Shown: positions 40,891 to 50,127 of the stretch, piece by piece
Numbering within the stretch: position 1 is the first letter of the stretch
How the letters are laid out: every line of letters starts with the position of its first letter
NCBI RefSeq assembly: GCF_048820915.1
Contig: NZ_JBMERR010000001.1
Location: 303,211 to 367,210, forward strand
Length of the DNA stretch: 64,000 bases
Origin: Cribrihabitans_A pelagius
GTDB taxonomy: Bacteria > Pseudomonadota > Alphaproteobacteria > Rhodobacterales > Rhodobacteraceae
Reading direction: 5' to 3'
Made by a program: the position numbers and the translations under genes
The notes under the pieces: generated by a model
Seen by the model: only the letters and a program-made list of their open reading frames with translations
Databases searched by the model: none
What the model was told of the DNA's origin: nothing

Positions 40891-42383
40891 CCGCAGTGGG
40901 GCTGCGGCAGGCCGCCCGCCAGCTGCGGCTGGCGCCCGCCGCTCTCGCGCTCGGCGCCGGCGCGCTCCTGTCGCTGGCGCTGGCGCCCTGGCACGTGCTC
41001 TGGCTGGTGCCACTGGCGCTGGCGGCGGCAGGCCGGCTGGTGCTGGGGGCCGCCTCGGCGCGCGCGGCGGCGCTGGCAGGCTGGCTGTACGGGCTGGGCT
41101 ATTTCAGCTTTGGCCTGTCCTGGATCATCGAACCCTTTCAGATCGACCCGGAACGCCACGCCTGGATGGCGCCGTTTGCGCTGGTGCTGCTGGCGGCGGG
41201 GCTGGCGCTCTACTGGGGGCTGGCCTTTGGCCTTGCGGCGCGTTTTGCCCGCGGCGCCTGGCGGCTGCCCGCGCTGGCGGCGGCCTGGGGGCTGGCGGAA
41301 TTTGCCCGCGCCTATCTGCTTACCGGCTTTCCCTGGGCGGCCTTCGGCCAGTTCTGGATCGATACGCCCGCAGCGGGCCTTCTGGCCTGGACCGGCCCGC
41401 ACGGGCTGGCGTTTCTGACGCTCGCCGCCTGCTTGCCGCTGGCGCTGCTGCCGCAACGTCCGCTGGCGGCGCTGCTGCCCGGCGCGCTGTCGGGCGCGCT
41501 GGTGCTGGCGCTGCCCGCACCCGCGCTGCCGCCAGACACCGCCACGACAGTGCGAATCGTTCAGCCCAATGCGCCGCAGGACCAGAAATGGGACCCGGAA
41601 CAGCGCTGGGAGTTCGTGCGGCGGATGATCGCGTTCTCCGCCGAAGGCCCGCGCCCGGACCTCATCGTCTGGCCGGAAACCGCCGTGCCGCAGCTGCTGA
41701 ACCATGCCGAGGAAACCCTCGCCGTCATTGCCGAAGCTGCCCAGGGCACGCCGGTGCTGCTCGGCATTCAGCGCGCGGCAGCGGGGCGCTATTATAATTC
41801 TGCGGTGCTGATCGACGAGACCGGCGCGGTGCAGGGCACCTACGACAAGGCGCATCTGGTGCCTTTCGGGGAATATGTCCCCTTCGGTGACCTGATGGCC
41901 CGCTTCGGCATCCACGGTTTCGCGACCCAAGCGGGCGCTGGCTATGCCGCGGGGGAGGGCGCGCAGCTCTTGCCGCTGCCGGGCGGCATGGCCCTGCCGC
42001 TGATCTGCTACGAGGCTGTTTTTCCCCAGGATTTGCGTCCCGGAACACGGCCTGCGATGCTGGTGCAGATTACCAATGACGCTTGGTTCGGCACCCGCTC
42101 CGGCCCCTATCAGCACCTGGTGCAGGCGCGGATGCGCGCGATCGAGCAGGGCCTTCCGATGCTGCGCGCCGCCAACACCGGCGTCTCCGCCGTTATCACT
42201 CCGGACGGGGCTCTGCGCGAAAGCCTCGCGCTGGGCGAGGCCGGCTATTTCGACGCGGCCCTGCCCGGGGCGCTGCCCGCGACGCTCTACGGCCGCACCG
42301 GCGACTGGCCTGCTTTCGCGCTCTGCCTGCTTGCCGGAGTTTTTTCGCTGTTGGGCGCCAGGAGGCTTGCGCCGCGCTCATAA
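40887..42383 (+). CDS. lnt: Apolipoprotein N-acyltransferase
   Basis: 498 residues. Residues 1-210 hold the membrane helices, and the rest is a nitrilase-type domain in the periplasm. The Glu-Lys-Cys triad is visible: 'VWPETAVPQLL' near 262, 'YDKAHLVPFGEYVPFGD' near 325 and 'LICYEAVFPQDL' near 375. It adds the third acyl chain to lipoproteins in the last step of their maturation. Its ATG overlaps the end of the corC-like gene (ATGA). The small lipoprotein encoded just upstream is a potential substrate. Confidence 0.92.
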   Translation: MTAVGLRQAARQLRLAPAALALGAGALLSLALAPWHVLWLVPLALAAAGRLVLGAASARAAALAGWLYGLGYFSFGLSWIIEPFQIDPERHAWMAPFALVLLAAGLALYWGLAFGLAARFARGAWRLPALAAAWGLAEFARAYLLTGFPWAAFGQFWIDTPAAGLLAWTGPHGLAFLTLAACLPLALLPQRPLAALLPGALSGALVLALPAPALPPDTATTVRIVQPNAPQDQKWDPEQRWEFVRRMIAFSAEGPRPDLIVWPETAVPQLLNHAEETLAVIAEAAQGTPVLLGIQRAAAGRYYNSAVLIDETGAVQGTYDKAHLVPFGEYVPFGDLMARFGIHGFATQAGAGYAAGEGAQLLPLPGGMALPLICYEAVFPQDLRPGTRPAMLVQITNDAWFGTRSGPYQHLVQARMRAIEQGLPMLRAANTGVSAVITPDGALRESLALGEAGYFDAALPGALPATLYGRTGDWPAFALCLLAGVFSLLGARRLAPRS

Positions 42384-42448
42384 CGGGTTAACTGTTTACC
42401 GATAATGATTGACCCGCGCGGTGCCTGCGCGTACTGCGTCCTGATCCC

Positions 42449-42494
42449 TGTCACAACGGCTTCCTGGCGTGACATGGCAGAAACCAATGGAGCA
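42449..42494 (+). promoter_or_regulatory. SAM/SAH riboswitch of metK
   Basis: The stem TGTCAC/GTGACA (42449-42454 with 42469-42474) encloses the loop AACGGCTTCCTGGC. A short linker follows, then CCAATGGAGCA (42484-42494). This sequence and order match the SAM/SAH riboswitch known upstream of metK in Rhodobacterales. Bases GCTTCC of the loop can pair with GGAGC, which includes the metK ribosome-binding site (GGAG at 42489-42492). Ligand binding would therefore hide the ribosome site and lower metK translation. Confidence 0.9.
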
Positions 42495-42502
42495 CACCTT
42501 TC

Positions 42503-43684
<1,182 letters not shown>

Positions 43685-44045
43685 TCCAGAGGCACCGGAT
43701 CTGATCCTGGCAAGGGGCGGCCCGCCGGGCGCGCCCCTTTTTGCTGACCGCCCGGTTGACCGCGCGGACGCTGCCTTGGCAACGCGCAGGGGCTTCGGGG
43801 AGGCGCTCCCGCCCGCCTGCCGGTCCGCCTTTCCGGGCGCGCCGGCGCCGGTTGGGCCGGGCGCCGCGCCTGGCGGCGCGGCGGAACCGGTCAGCGGGGC
43901 TGACCGGTTGTTTTGCGCGCGAAACATCACGTCAGGCAGGCTGACCTGTCCACCCGCCGCGGCGCTCCCGGCTTGACCCGCCGCGCGTCCTGCGGCAGAG
44001 GAGCGGCCAGCCTAGCAAAACTGACCGGAACAGGAGGCCAGACGC
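43685..44045. other. Gap between metK and trmB with terminator and repeat core
   Basis: 361 bp without a gene. The metK terminator is at 43712-43742. At about 43850-43880 there is a GTTGGGCCGGGCGCCGCGCC core followed by GGCGGCGCGG, related to the palindrome at 16659-16698 but with a shorter second arm. A further inverted repeat AACCGGTCAGC...GCTGACCGGTT brackets 43885-43910. Confidence 0.55.
43712..43742 (+). terminator. Rho-independent terminator after metK
   Basis: The stem AAGGGGCG (43712-43719) pairs with CGCCCCTT (43732-43739), followed by a T-run. It starts 28 bases past the metK stop. Confidence 0.85.
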
Positions 44046-44882
44046 ATGTCCGGCGACCAGAAGCCCCGTAGCGGCAAGCCCAGCCCAGATGACCAGACCG
44101 GCGCCCAGCCGGGCACCCCGCAGGATGACCAGTCCGGCGTCCAATCCGCCCGGGCCAATGCGGCTGACAAGCACGCGAGCGGTGCGCCCTGGCGCAACTT
44201 CTACGGCCGCTTCAAGGGCAAGACCCTGAAGGACAGCCAGAAGCGCTACTTGGACGAGGACCTCGCCGCGCTCAGCCCCGGTGCGGTCGGCTGGGAAGAA
44301 AACCCCGAGCGCGCACCGCTTGATCTCGAGGCGCTTTTTGGCTCCCGCGAGGTCTGGCTCGAAGTCGGTTTTGGCGGCGGCGAGCACCTGGTGCACCAGG
44401 CGGTGAGCAACCCTGAGGCGGGCATCATCGGCGCCGAGCCCTTCATCAACGGGGTGGCGATGCTGCTGGGCAAGATCCGCAAATCCGGGGCGGAGAATAT
44501 CGCGATCCACCCCGGCGATGCGCGCGACCTGATGGATGTGCTGCCCGCGGCCTCGGTCTCGCGCGCCTTCCTGCTTTACCCCGATCCCTGGCCGAAAAAG
44601 CGCCACCACCGCCGCCGTTTCGTGACCCAGGAGCACCTCGAACCGCTGGCGCGCTGCCTGAAGCCGGGGGCGGTCTTCCGGGTCGCAACCGACATCCCAG
44701 ATTACGTGCGCCAGACGCTGGAGGAGGTGCCGAAGGCGGGGTTCGAGTGGCTGGCCGAAGGCCCGCAAGACTGGCGCCAGCCATGGGAGGACTGGATCTC
44801 CACCCGCTACGAGCAGAAGGCGTTGCGCGAAGGGCGCACACCGCATTACCTGACCTTCCGGCGGCTTCAGGGGCGGCCCTAA
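44046..44882 (+). CDS. trmB: tRNA (guanine-N7-)-methyltransferase
   Basis: 278 residues. The core starts near residue 45. The SAM site is 'LEVGFGGGEHLVHQAVSNP' near 103, and the family motif 'YPDPWPKKRHHRRRF' near 180 marks the catalytic/tRNA-binding area. It methylates G46 of tRNAs. About 40 polar residues at the N-terminus, rich in Gln, Asp and Pro, exceed the E. coli enzyme; the start has GGAGG ten bases upstream, so the extension is probably real. Its end overlaps the convergent membrane-protein gene by 4 bp. Confidence 0.92.
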   Translation: MSGDQKPRSGKPSPDDQTGAQPGTPQDDQSGVQSARANAADKHASGAPWRNFYGRFKGKTLKDSQKRYLDEDLAALSPGAVGWEENPERAPLDLEALFGSREVWLEVGFGGGEHLVHQAVSNPEAGIIGAEPFINGVAMLLGKIRKSGAENIAIHPGDARDLMDVLPAASVSRAFLLYPDPWPKKRHHRRRFVTQEHLEPLARCLKPGAVFRVATDIPDYVRQTLEEVPKAGFEWLAEGPQDWRQPWEDWISTRYEQKALREGRTPHYLTFRRLQGRP

Positions 44883-45880
44883 GGCCCGGCAGTTTCAGGC
44901 GCCGGGCCGGGTGTGGCTGGCGGCGGGCCGGCGGCGCGGTTTGCCGGCGGCGGATGGGGCGGGTCGTTGAGGCAGGCGATGCGCCTGCCCTTGACGATCC
45001 ACGCCAGACCAAAGGCCCACAGGGCGATTGTTTCGAAAACGAACGTGAAATTCCCTTTGTTCCAGGAATCCTTAAGGCCCGCCGGGAACAGGTATACTTG
45101 CGCAACCAGAATGGCGACGCAGGCTGCGATCACGATGGCGCACCAGCCATAAAGAATGTTCCGGCGCCGCTTGGTCGGAATTACAGTCCCATTCCGGATG
45201 TGCCACTCGGGAACGGTGCGCCTGAGCACGACAAAGCAGTACAGGGCCAGATACACGAGCAAAACGCCGGCGCCGAACGAATGCCAGAAGCCCGCGTTGA
45301 CCGAGATCTGAAACAGGCTATCGCTTTCGATCGCGCCGAGCGCGGGCACTTTGCCGGTTTTGACTTCGGCAAACACCCGGGACAGGACGACCTCCCTATC
45401 TTCGCATCCGGCGCCGGAAGTCGGGAAGAATGCAACGGCACACGCCCCGGCGCCCGCCACAAATGAACCCAAGTCCTCAAGCCAGTGGTTGCCGTGGTAG
45501 GCGATGAGAAAACCGCCGATAAACACGAGCATGCCGACAAAGACCGCCCCCATGTAGGGGTCATAGTAGAAGTGGCTGATGCTGTCGCGGAAACAGCTGT
45601 CCCAGGTTGTTGCGGCGATCGCCATGATCGCGGGGAGGCCAAAGGCGACCACGCCGACGAGCGTCGCCAAGCGCCTTTGCGCAATGGTTTCCTTTTCCTG
45701 AAACGGGGGCCGGATAGCGTTCCAGATCTCGCCGGGGCTGATCCGGACGCGGATTTCGGTCATGCCGGGGAAGGGTAACGGCAAGCGGAGGGTAAAGCCG
45801 GGCGGCCGTGGTTGCTGCGGATCCGGCGGCTGGAACCAGGTTGTGGTGCCCTTGGCAAAGAGATCCGATATCCACCCCAT
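44879..45880 (-). CDS. Six-helix membrane protein of unknown function
   Basis: 333 residues, not assignable to a named family. After a polar N-terminus of about 80 residues there are about six membrane segments ('LATLVGVVAFGLPAIMAIAA', 'MGAVFVGMLVFIGGFLIAYH', 'LGSFVAGAGACAVAFFP', 'GAGVLLVYLALYCFVVL', 'WCAIVIAACVAILVAQVYLF' and 'FVFETIALWAFGLAWIV'). The phrase 'DSISHFYYDP...FVGMLVFIGG' recurs, to my memory, in uncharacterised membrane proteins of many bacteria. The C-terminus is proline-rich. The start is uncertain (45880 or 45763). Base composition is visibly less GC-rich than the neighbours, which suggests later acquisition. Confidence 0.65.
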   Translation of the reverse strand: MGWISDLFAKGTTTWFQPPDPQQPRPPGFTLRLPLPFPGMTEIRVRISPGEIWNAIRPPFQEKETIAQRRLATLVGVVAFGLPAIMAIAATTWDSCFRDSISHFYYDPYMGAVFVGMLVFIGGFLIAYHGNHWLEDLGSFVAGAGACAVAFFPTSGAGCEDREVVLSRVFAEVKTGKVPALGAIESDSLFQISVNAGFWHSFGAGVLLVYLALYCFVVLRRTVPEWHIRNGTVIPTKRRRNILYGWCAIVIAACVAILVAQVYLFPAGLKDSWNKGNFTFVFETIALWAFGLAWIVKGRRIACLNDPPHPPPANRAAGPPPATPGPAPETAGP

Positions 45881-46065
45881 TCGACCCGCCCCGCACTCAC
45901 CCCGACACACGCCCCGACTGTCAGCCTGTTATGTGTGGCCGTCAAGATCCTGCTCCTGCGGTGTTCCGGCGGTGCCTGGCTTTGGCCGGGCGGGGAAAAC
46001 GCACTGGACCCTTTTTAAGCGATTTTGTAGGGACATTGGTAACGCTAGCGCAGGAAAGGTTTTCC

Positions 46066-47412
46066 ATGTCCGGACACGGCACGCCCATCCCGATGACATC
46101 TCACCGTGCAGACCCGCTGACCGGCGTGGCCGAGGTGCCGGGCGACAAGTCGATCTCGCACCGTTCACTGATCCTGGGCGCGATGGCGGTCGGCGAGACC
46201 CGCATCACCGGGCTTCTGGAGGGCGAGGACGTGCTCGACACCGCCAAGGCGATGCAGGCCTTCGGTGCGGAGGTGGTGGATCACGGCGGCGGCAGCTGGT
46301 CGGTGCATGGTGTCGGTGTCGGTGGCTTTGCCGAACCGGGCAATGTCATCGACTGCGGCAACTCAGGCACCGGGGTGCGGCTGATCATGGGGGCGATGGC
46401 GACCTCTCCCATCACCGCGACCTTCACCGGCGATGCCTCGCTCAATAAGCGGCCGATGGCGCGGGTGACCGACCCCTTGGCGCTGTTCGGTGCGCAGGCC
46501 GTGGGCCGCGCGGGCGGGCGCCTGCCGATGACCATCGTCGGCGCCGCTGATCCGGTGCCCGTGCGCTACACCGTGCCGGTGCCTTCGGCGCAGGTGAAAT
46601 CGGCGGTGCTGCTCGCGGGCCTCAACGCGCCCGGCCAGACGGTTGTGATCGAGACGGAAGCCACCCGCGACCATACCGAGCGTATGCTGGCGGGTTTCGG
46701 CGCCGAGATCACCGTGGAGGACAGCGAAGAAGGCCGCGTCATCACCCTGACAGGGCGGCCCGAGCTGAAGCCGCAGGTGATCGCGGTGCCGCGGGATCCG
46801 TCCTCGGCCGCTTTCCCGGTCTGTGCCGCGCTGATCACACCGGGATCGGACGTGCTGGTGCCGGGCATCGGCCTCAACCCCACCCGTGCCGGGCTGTTCT
46901 ACACGCTGCAGGACATGGGCGCCGACCTCACCTTCGAGAACCCTCGCGAGGAAGGCGGCGAGCCGGTGGCCGACCTGCGGGCGAAGTTCTCTCCTGACAT
47001 GAAGGGCATCGAGGTGCCGCCGGAACGGGCCGCGTCGATGATCGACGAATATCCGGTGCTGTCGGTGGTTGCCGCCTTTGCCACCGGCAAGACCATGATG
47101 GCGGGCGTGAAGGAGCTGCGAGTGAAGGAAAGCGACCGGATCGACGCGATGGCCAAGGGGCTGCGCGCCAATGGTGTCAGCGTCGAGGAGGGCGAGGACT
47201 GGTGGGAAGTCACCGGCCTTGGCCCCGACGGGGTGCCGGGCGGCGGCATCTGTGAGAGCTTCCTCGACCACCGGATCGCGATGTCCTTCATGGTGATGGG
47301 CATGGGCGCGCAGAACCCGGTTTCGGTCGATGACGGCAGCCCGATTGCCACCTCCTTCCCGATCTTCGAGAGCCTGATGGGCGGTTTGGGCGCGAAGCTG
47401 GAGCGGGCATGA
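46066..47412 (+). CDS. aroA: 3-phosphoshikimate 1-carboxyvinyltransferase (EPSP synthase, class II-like)
   Basis: 448 residues. Motifs: 'VPGDKSISHRSLILGAMAVG' near 25, 'DCGNSGTGVRLIMGA' near 100, 'KRPMARVTDPL' near 130, 'SAQVKSAVLLAGLN' near 175, 'DEYPVLSVVAAFA' near 330 and 'LDHRIAMSFMVMG' near 405. Along its length it is closest to the class II (CP4-like) enzymes. In CP4 the loop carries Ala at the position where this protein has Gly (N-S-G-T-G). The enzyme joins PEP to shikimate-3-phosphate in aromatic synthesis. The ATG at 46066 follows AGGAAAGG. Its stop overlaps the cmk start (ATGA). Confidence 0.95.
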   Translation: MSGHGTPIPMTSHRADPLTGVAEVPGDKSISHRSLILGAMAVGETRITGLLEGEDVLDTAKAMQAFGAEVVDHGGGSWSVHGVGVGGFAEPGNVIDCGNSGTGVRLIMGAMATSPITATFTGDASLNKRPMARVTDPLALFGAQAVGRAGGRLPMTIVGAADPVPVRYTVPVPSAQVKSAVLLAGLNAPGQTVVIETEATRDHTERMLAGFGAEITVEDSEEGRVITLTGRPELKPQVIAVPRDPSSAAFPVCAALITPGSDVLVPGIGLNPTRAGLFYTLQDMGADLTFENPREEGGEPVADLRAKFSPDMKGIEVPPERAASMIDEYPVLSVVAAFATGKTMMAGVKELRVKESDRIDAMAKGLRANGVSVEEGEDWWEVTGLGPDGVPGGGICESFLDHRIAMSFMVMGMGAQNPVSVDDGSPIATSFPIFESLMGGLGAKLERA

Positions 47413-48020
47413 GCGAGAGCTTCACCATCGCGGTCGATGGGCCTGCGGCGGCGGGCAAGGGCACGCTGTCGCGGGCGCTGGCCGCGCATTACGGGTTCAG
47501 CTACCTCGACACCGGCCTGCTGTACCGCGCAGTCGGGGCGAAGATGCTGGACGGAGTGGCGCCGGTGGCGGCAGCCGAGGGGTTGACGCCGCAGGACCTC
47601 GAACGGCCGGATCTGCGCGGCGCGGAGGTGGCGCAGGCGGCCTCCAGGGTGGCGGTGATTGCCGCGGTGCGCGCGGCGCTGACCGACTTCCAGCGCGCCT
47701 TTGCCCGCCGCGCGGGCGGTGCGGTGCTGGACGGGCGCGACATCGGCACGGTGATCTGCCCCTATGCGCAGGTGAAGCTGTTCGTCACCGCCAGCGCCGA
47801 GGTGCGCGCCAAGCGGCGGCATGCAGAGCTGAGCGAGGCGGGCCGGGTGATTTCGCTGGCCGAGGTGCTGGCGGATGTGAAGGCACGCGACGAGCGCGAC
47901 ATGAACCGGGCCGAGGCGCCGCTGAAGCCGGCCGGGGACGCGGTTCTGATCGACACCAGCGAACTCAGCATCGAGGACGCGCTGGCCAAGGCCAAGGCGG
48001 TAGTCGACTCGCGCCGCTAG
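47409..48020 (+). CDS. cmk: Cytidylate kinase
   Basis: 203 residues. The P-loop 'VDGPAAAGKGTLSRALA' is at residue 8, 'LDTGLLYRAVG' near 34 and 'DGRDIGTVICPYAQ' near 107 (CMP binding), and the lid has 'RAKRRHAEL'. It phosphorylates CMP and dCMP. It overlaps the end of aroA by 4 bp. In most bacteria rpsA follows directly; here three other genes are inserted before rpsA. Confidence 0.95.
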   Translation: MSESFTIAVDGPAAAGKGTLSRALAAHYGFSYLDTGLLYRAVGAKMLDGVAPVAAAEGLTPQDLERPDLRGAEVAQAASRVAVIAAVRAALTDFQRAFARRAGGAVLDGRDIGTVICPYAQVKLFVTASAEVRAKRRHAELSEAGRVISLAEVLADVKARDERDMNRAEAPLKPAGDAVLIDTSELSIEDALAKAKAVVDSRR

Positions 48021-48127
48021 GCCGGGGGCGGGCGGCTGCCCTCCCGCTGCGTTCACCGCTCTGTGTGTGGCGGCGGGCCCGCCGCGCGGGCTATCCTTTC
48101 CCTGTCCGGTCAAGGGGAGGGCGCGGC

Positions 48128-48706
48128 ATGAAGCGATGGCTAGCGATCCTGATGGCGGCCAGTCTGGCCTGTCTGGCGCTGCCGGCGGCGGCAGAGCCGC
48201 AGGCGGAGAAGCCGGAGGCTGCACCTGAACACCTCTCGGAGGCGCTGCCGGAGCCGCCGATGACCTACGAGCGGCTGGGGCGCATCCTGCTGGCGCTTGA
48301 CCCGGAGGCGCAGCCGCTGGGCGCGGGGTTCCGGCTGAGCATTGCAGGCCTGCCGGTGCTGGTGCTGACCGATGCCGCCGCGGACCGGATGCGGGCGATG
48401 GTGCCGCTGCGCCCGGCCGGAGATCTCAGCGCCAAGGACCTGATGCGGATGATGCAGGCCAATTTCGACAGCGCGCTGGATGCGCGTTACGCGGTGGCGA
48501 AGGGGCATCTCTGGGCGGTCTATATCCACCCGCTGTCGCCCTTGCAGAAGGATCAGCTGATCTTGGGGCTGGGCCAGATGGTGAATATCGCGCGCACCTA
48601 CGGCACGCTCTATTCCGGCGGTGCCTTGCAGTTCAGGGGCGGCGACAGCCGCGGATTGCAGCGGCAGCTGATCGACGAGCTGTTGAAGAAGGGCGAGGAG
48701 ATCTGA
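48128..48706 (+). CDS. Secreted or periplasmic protein of unknown function
   Basis: 192 residues. A signal peptide ('MKRWLAILMAASLACLALPA', cleavage near AAA-EP) is followed by a Glu/Pro-rich linker and a domain of about 140 residues. The domain pattern ('YERLGRILLALDPEAQPLGA', 'LLKKGEEI' at the end, a central 'NFDSALDARYAVAKGHLWAV') is weakly reminiscent of YbjN/CesT-like alpha-beta folds that bind other proteins. This is a guess from secondary structure; no motif proves it. The ATG at 48128 follows AAGGGGAGGG. It is on the cmk strand, 107 bp downstream. Confidence 0.65.
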   Translation: MKRWLAILMAASLACLALPAAAEPQAEKPEAAPEHLSEALPEPPMTYERLGRILLALDPEAQPLGAGFRLSIAGLPVLVLTDAAADRMRAMVPLRPAGDLSAKDLMRMMQANFDSALDARYAVAKGHLWAVYIHPLSPLQKDQLILGLGQMVNIARTYGTLYSGGALQFRGGDSRGLQRQLIDELLKKGEEI

Positions 48707-48720
48707 ACGCGCGGCCGGTG

Positions 48721-49089
48721 TCAGGCCGTCTGCGCGGCGGCGGCGTCATAGCGGGCGCGGGCGGTGTCGATTTCGGGCAGGTTCTCCAGCGCCCAGAGGC
48801 CAAGCGCGCGCACCGGCTCGCGGAAGGACTCGCCCAGCGGCGTCAGTGCATATTCCACCTTGGGCGGGATCGTCGGATGATAGGTGCGGCTGACCAGCCC
48901 GTCGCGCTCCAGCTCCCGCAGGGTGAGGCTCAGCATCCGCTGCGAAATCCCCAGGTGCCGCTTCAGCGCGTTGAAGCGCAACACCCCGTACTGCGCGAGC
49001 GAAATCACCACCAGCACGCTCCAGCGGTCGCCGACGCGTGACAGCACCTCGTTGATGCGGGCGCATTCCGGGCATTGTGCTTTTGCCAT
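48721..49089 (-). CDS. HxlR family transcriptional regulator
   Basis: 122 residues. The winged-helix HxlR signature is complete: 'CPECARINEVLSRVGDRWSV', 'LRFNALKRHLGISQRMLSLT' and 'YHPTIPPKVEYALTPLG'. The early cysteines (Cys6, Cys9) may sense oxidants or electrophiles, as in YodB-type members. The start at 49089 (MAKAQCPE) has GGAGGG nearby and fits the family length. It is divergent from an NAD(P)H nitroreductase gene, the usual target of such regulators. Confidence 0.87.
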   Translation of the reverse strand: MAKAQCPECARINEVLSRVGDRWSVLVVISLAQYGVLRFNALKRHLGISQRMLSLTLRELERDGLVSRTYHPTIPPKVEYALTPLGESFREPVRALGLWALENLPEIDTARARYDAAAAQTA

Positions 49090-49144
49090 TGCAGTTCCCT
49101 CCTTGATACCGGGGGTCAGAAATGTGCCTTCTTGCAACGGCCCA

Positions 49145-49179
49145 GGTATTCAATATATCTCCGGTTACAAATCTATACC
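49145..49179. promoter_or_regulatory. Candidate operator/promoter between HxlR regulator and nitroreductase
   Basis: The AT-rich island in the 147-bp divergent gap holds an inverted repeat GGTAT ... ATACC (49145-49149 and 49175-49179) with an internal GGTTAC. HxlR-type regulators bind such dyads. The placement fits control of both genes; not proven. Confidence 0.35.
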
Positions 49180-49236
49180 ATCAATAACGCCGGCACCGCA
49201 ACGGGGCCGGCCCGGAGGCCGCGAAAGGACCGCAGG

Positions 49237-49878
49237 ATGACCAAGAGCACGCTGATCGAGAAGCTGAACTGGCGCTATGCCACCAAGAGGATGGACCCGT
49301 CCAAATCGGTGCCGCAGGAGAAGGTCGACCAGATCATCGAGGCGATCTGCATGGCGCCGACCTCCAGCGGCACCCAGCCGTTCGAGCTGTTCGTGATCAC
49401 CAACCCGGAGATCCGCGGCGAGATCCGCAAGGTGGCCTGGAATCAGGCGCAGGTGACCGACGGCTCGCACCTGCTGGTGTTTGCGGCCTGGGACAACTAC
49501 AGCGAAGAGCGCATCGACGCGGTCACCCGGCAGATGGAGGACGAGCGCGGCGAGAACCCGATGCTGTGGGACTACTACGCCAATCTCAAGGCGATGTACC
49601 TGCCGCGCGATGCCGAGGTGAACCATGGCCATGCCGCGCGCCAGGCCTATATCGCGCTTGGCTTTGCGCTGGCGGCGGCGGCCGAGCTGGAAGTGGACAG
49701 CACTCCGATGGAAGGATTCGATCCGGAGAAGGTGGACGAGATCCTGAACCTGCGGGAACGCGGTCTGCGCTCGGTGGTTCTGCTGCCGCTTGGCTACCGC
49801 CAGCCGGAGGGCGACTGGCTGCTGCCGCTGCCCAAGGTCCGCAAGCCCCGCGAAAGCTTCGTGACCGAGATCGCCTGA
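49237..49878 (+). CDS. NAD(P)H-dependent oxidoreductase, nitroreductase family
   Basis: 213 residues. FMN-binding patterns: 'RYATKRMDPSK' near 13, 'APTSSGTQPFELFVI' near 38, 'HAARQAYIALGFALAAAAEL' near 132 and 'VVLLPLGYRQPEGDW' near 183. This is the NfsB/dihydropteridine reductase-like branch. It reduces quinones, nitro compounds or enals with NAD(P)H. The regulator encoded divergently is likely to induce it under electrophile stress. The ATG is five bases after AGGACCGCAGG. Confidence 0.87.
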   Translation: MTKSTLIEKLNWRYATKRMDPSKSVPQEKVDQIIEAICMAPTSSGTQPFELFVITNPEIRGEIRKVAWNQAQVTDGSHLLVFAAWDNYSEERIDAVTRQMEDERGENPMLWDYYANLKAMYLPRDAEVNHGHAARQAYIALGFALAAAAELEVDSTPMEGFDPEKVDEILNLRERGLRSVVLLPLGYRQPEGDWLLPLPKVRKPRESFVTEIA

Positions 49879-49912
49879 GCGCGTCCGCGCCTGTGCAGGC
49901 CCCGCAAGGGGC

Positions 49913-49941
49913 TTGCCTCAGCCCCAGAATCCGCCTACATA
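49913..49941 (+). promoter_or_regulatory. Sigma-70-type promoter of rpsA
   Basis: TTGCCT (-35, 49913-49918) and TACATA (-10, 49936-49941) are separated by exactly 17 bases. They lie about 190 bp upstream of the rpsA start and after the stop of the nitroreductase gene. A long leader would follow. Confidence 0.45.
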
Positions 49942-50127
49942 GCGCGCTGTCAGTACATGGGCGGCCAACGTCCGGATGGCGCATCTGAGCAGGGCTGGGG
50001 CACACCTCGGCCCTTTGTGTTTGTTTGATCAGATGGGTACCGGGCCACGCCCTGCACTGCTGAATCGAGACCGGCGGAGACAACCGCCCGGCCAGAAAAA
50101 CCGCTTGAAAAGGAAACCTGAGACCTC

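Noticed and set aside
42384..42502. SAM-II riboswitch upstream of metK
   Set aside because: The sequence fits the smaller SAM/SAH class (TCACAACGGCTTCCTGGCGTGA-type core, quoted here only by its ends) and not the SAM-II pattern, and metK is the expected partner of the former.
46066..47412. AroA as a naturally glyphosate-tolerant enzyme
   Set aside because: The key CP4 alanine is a glycine here, so tolerance cannot be claimed from sequence.
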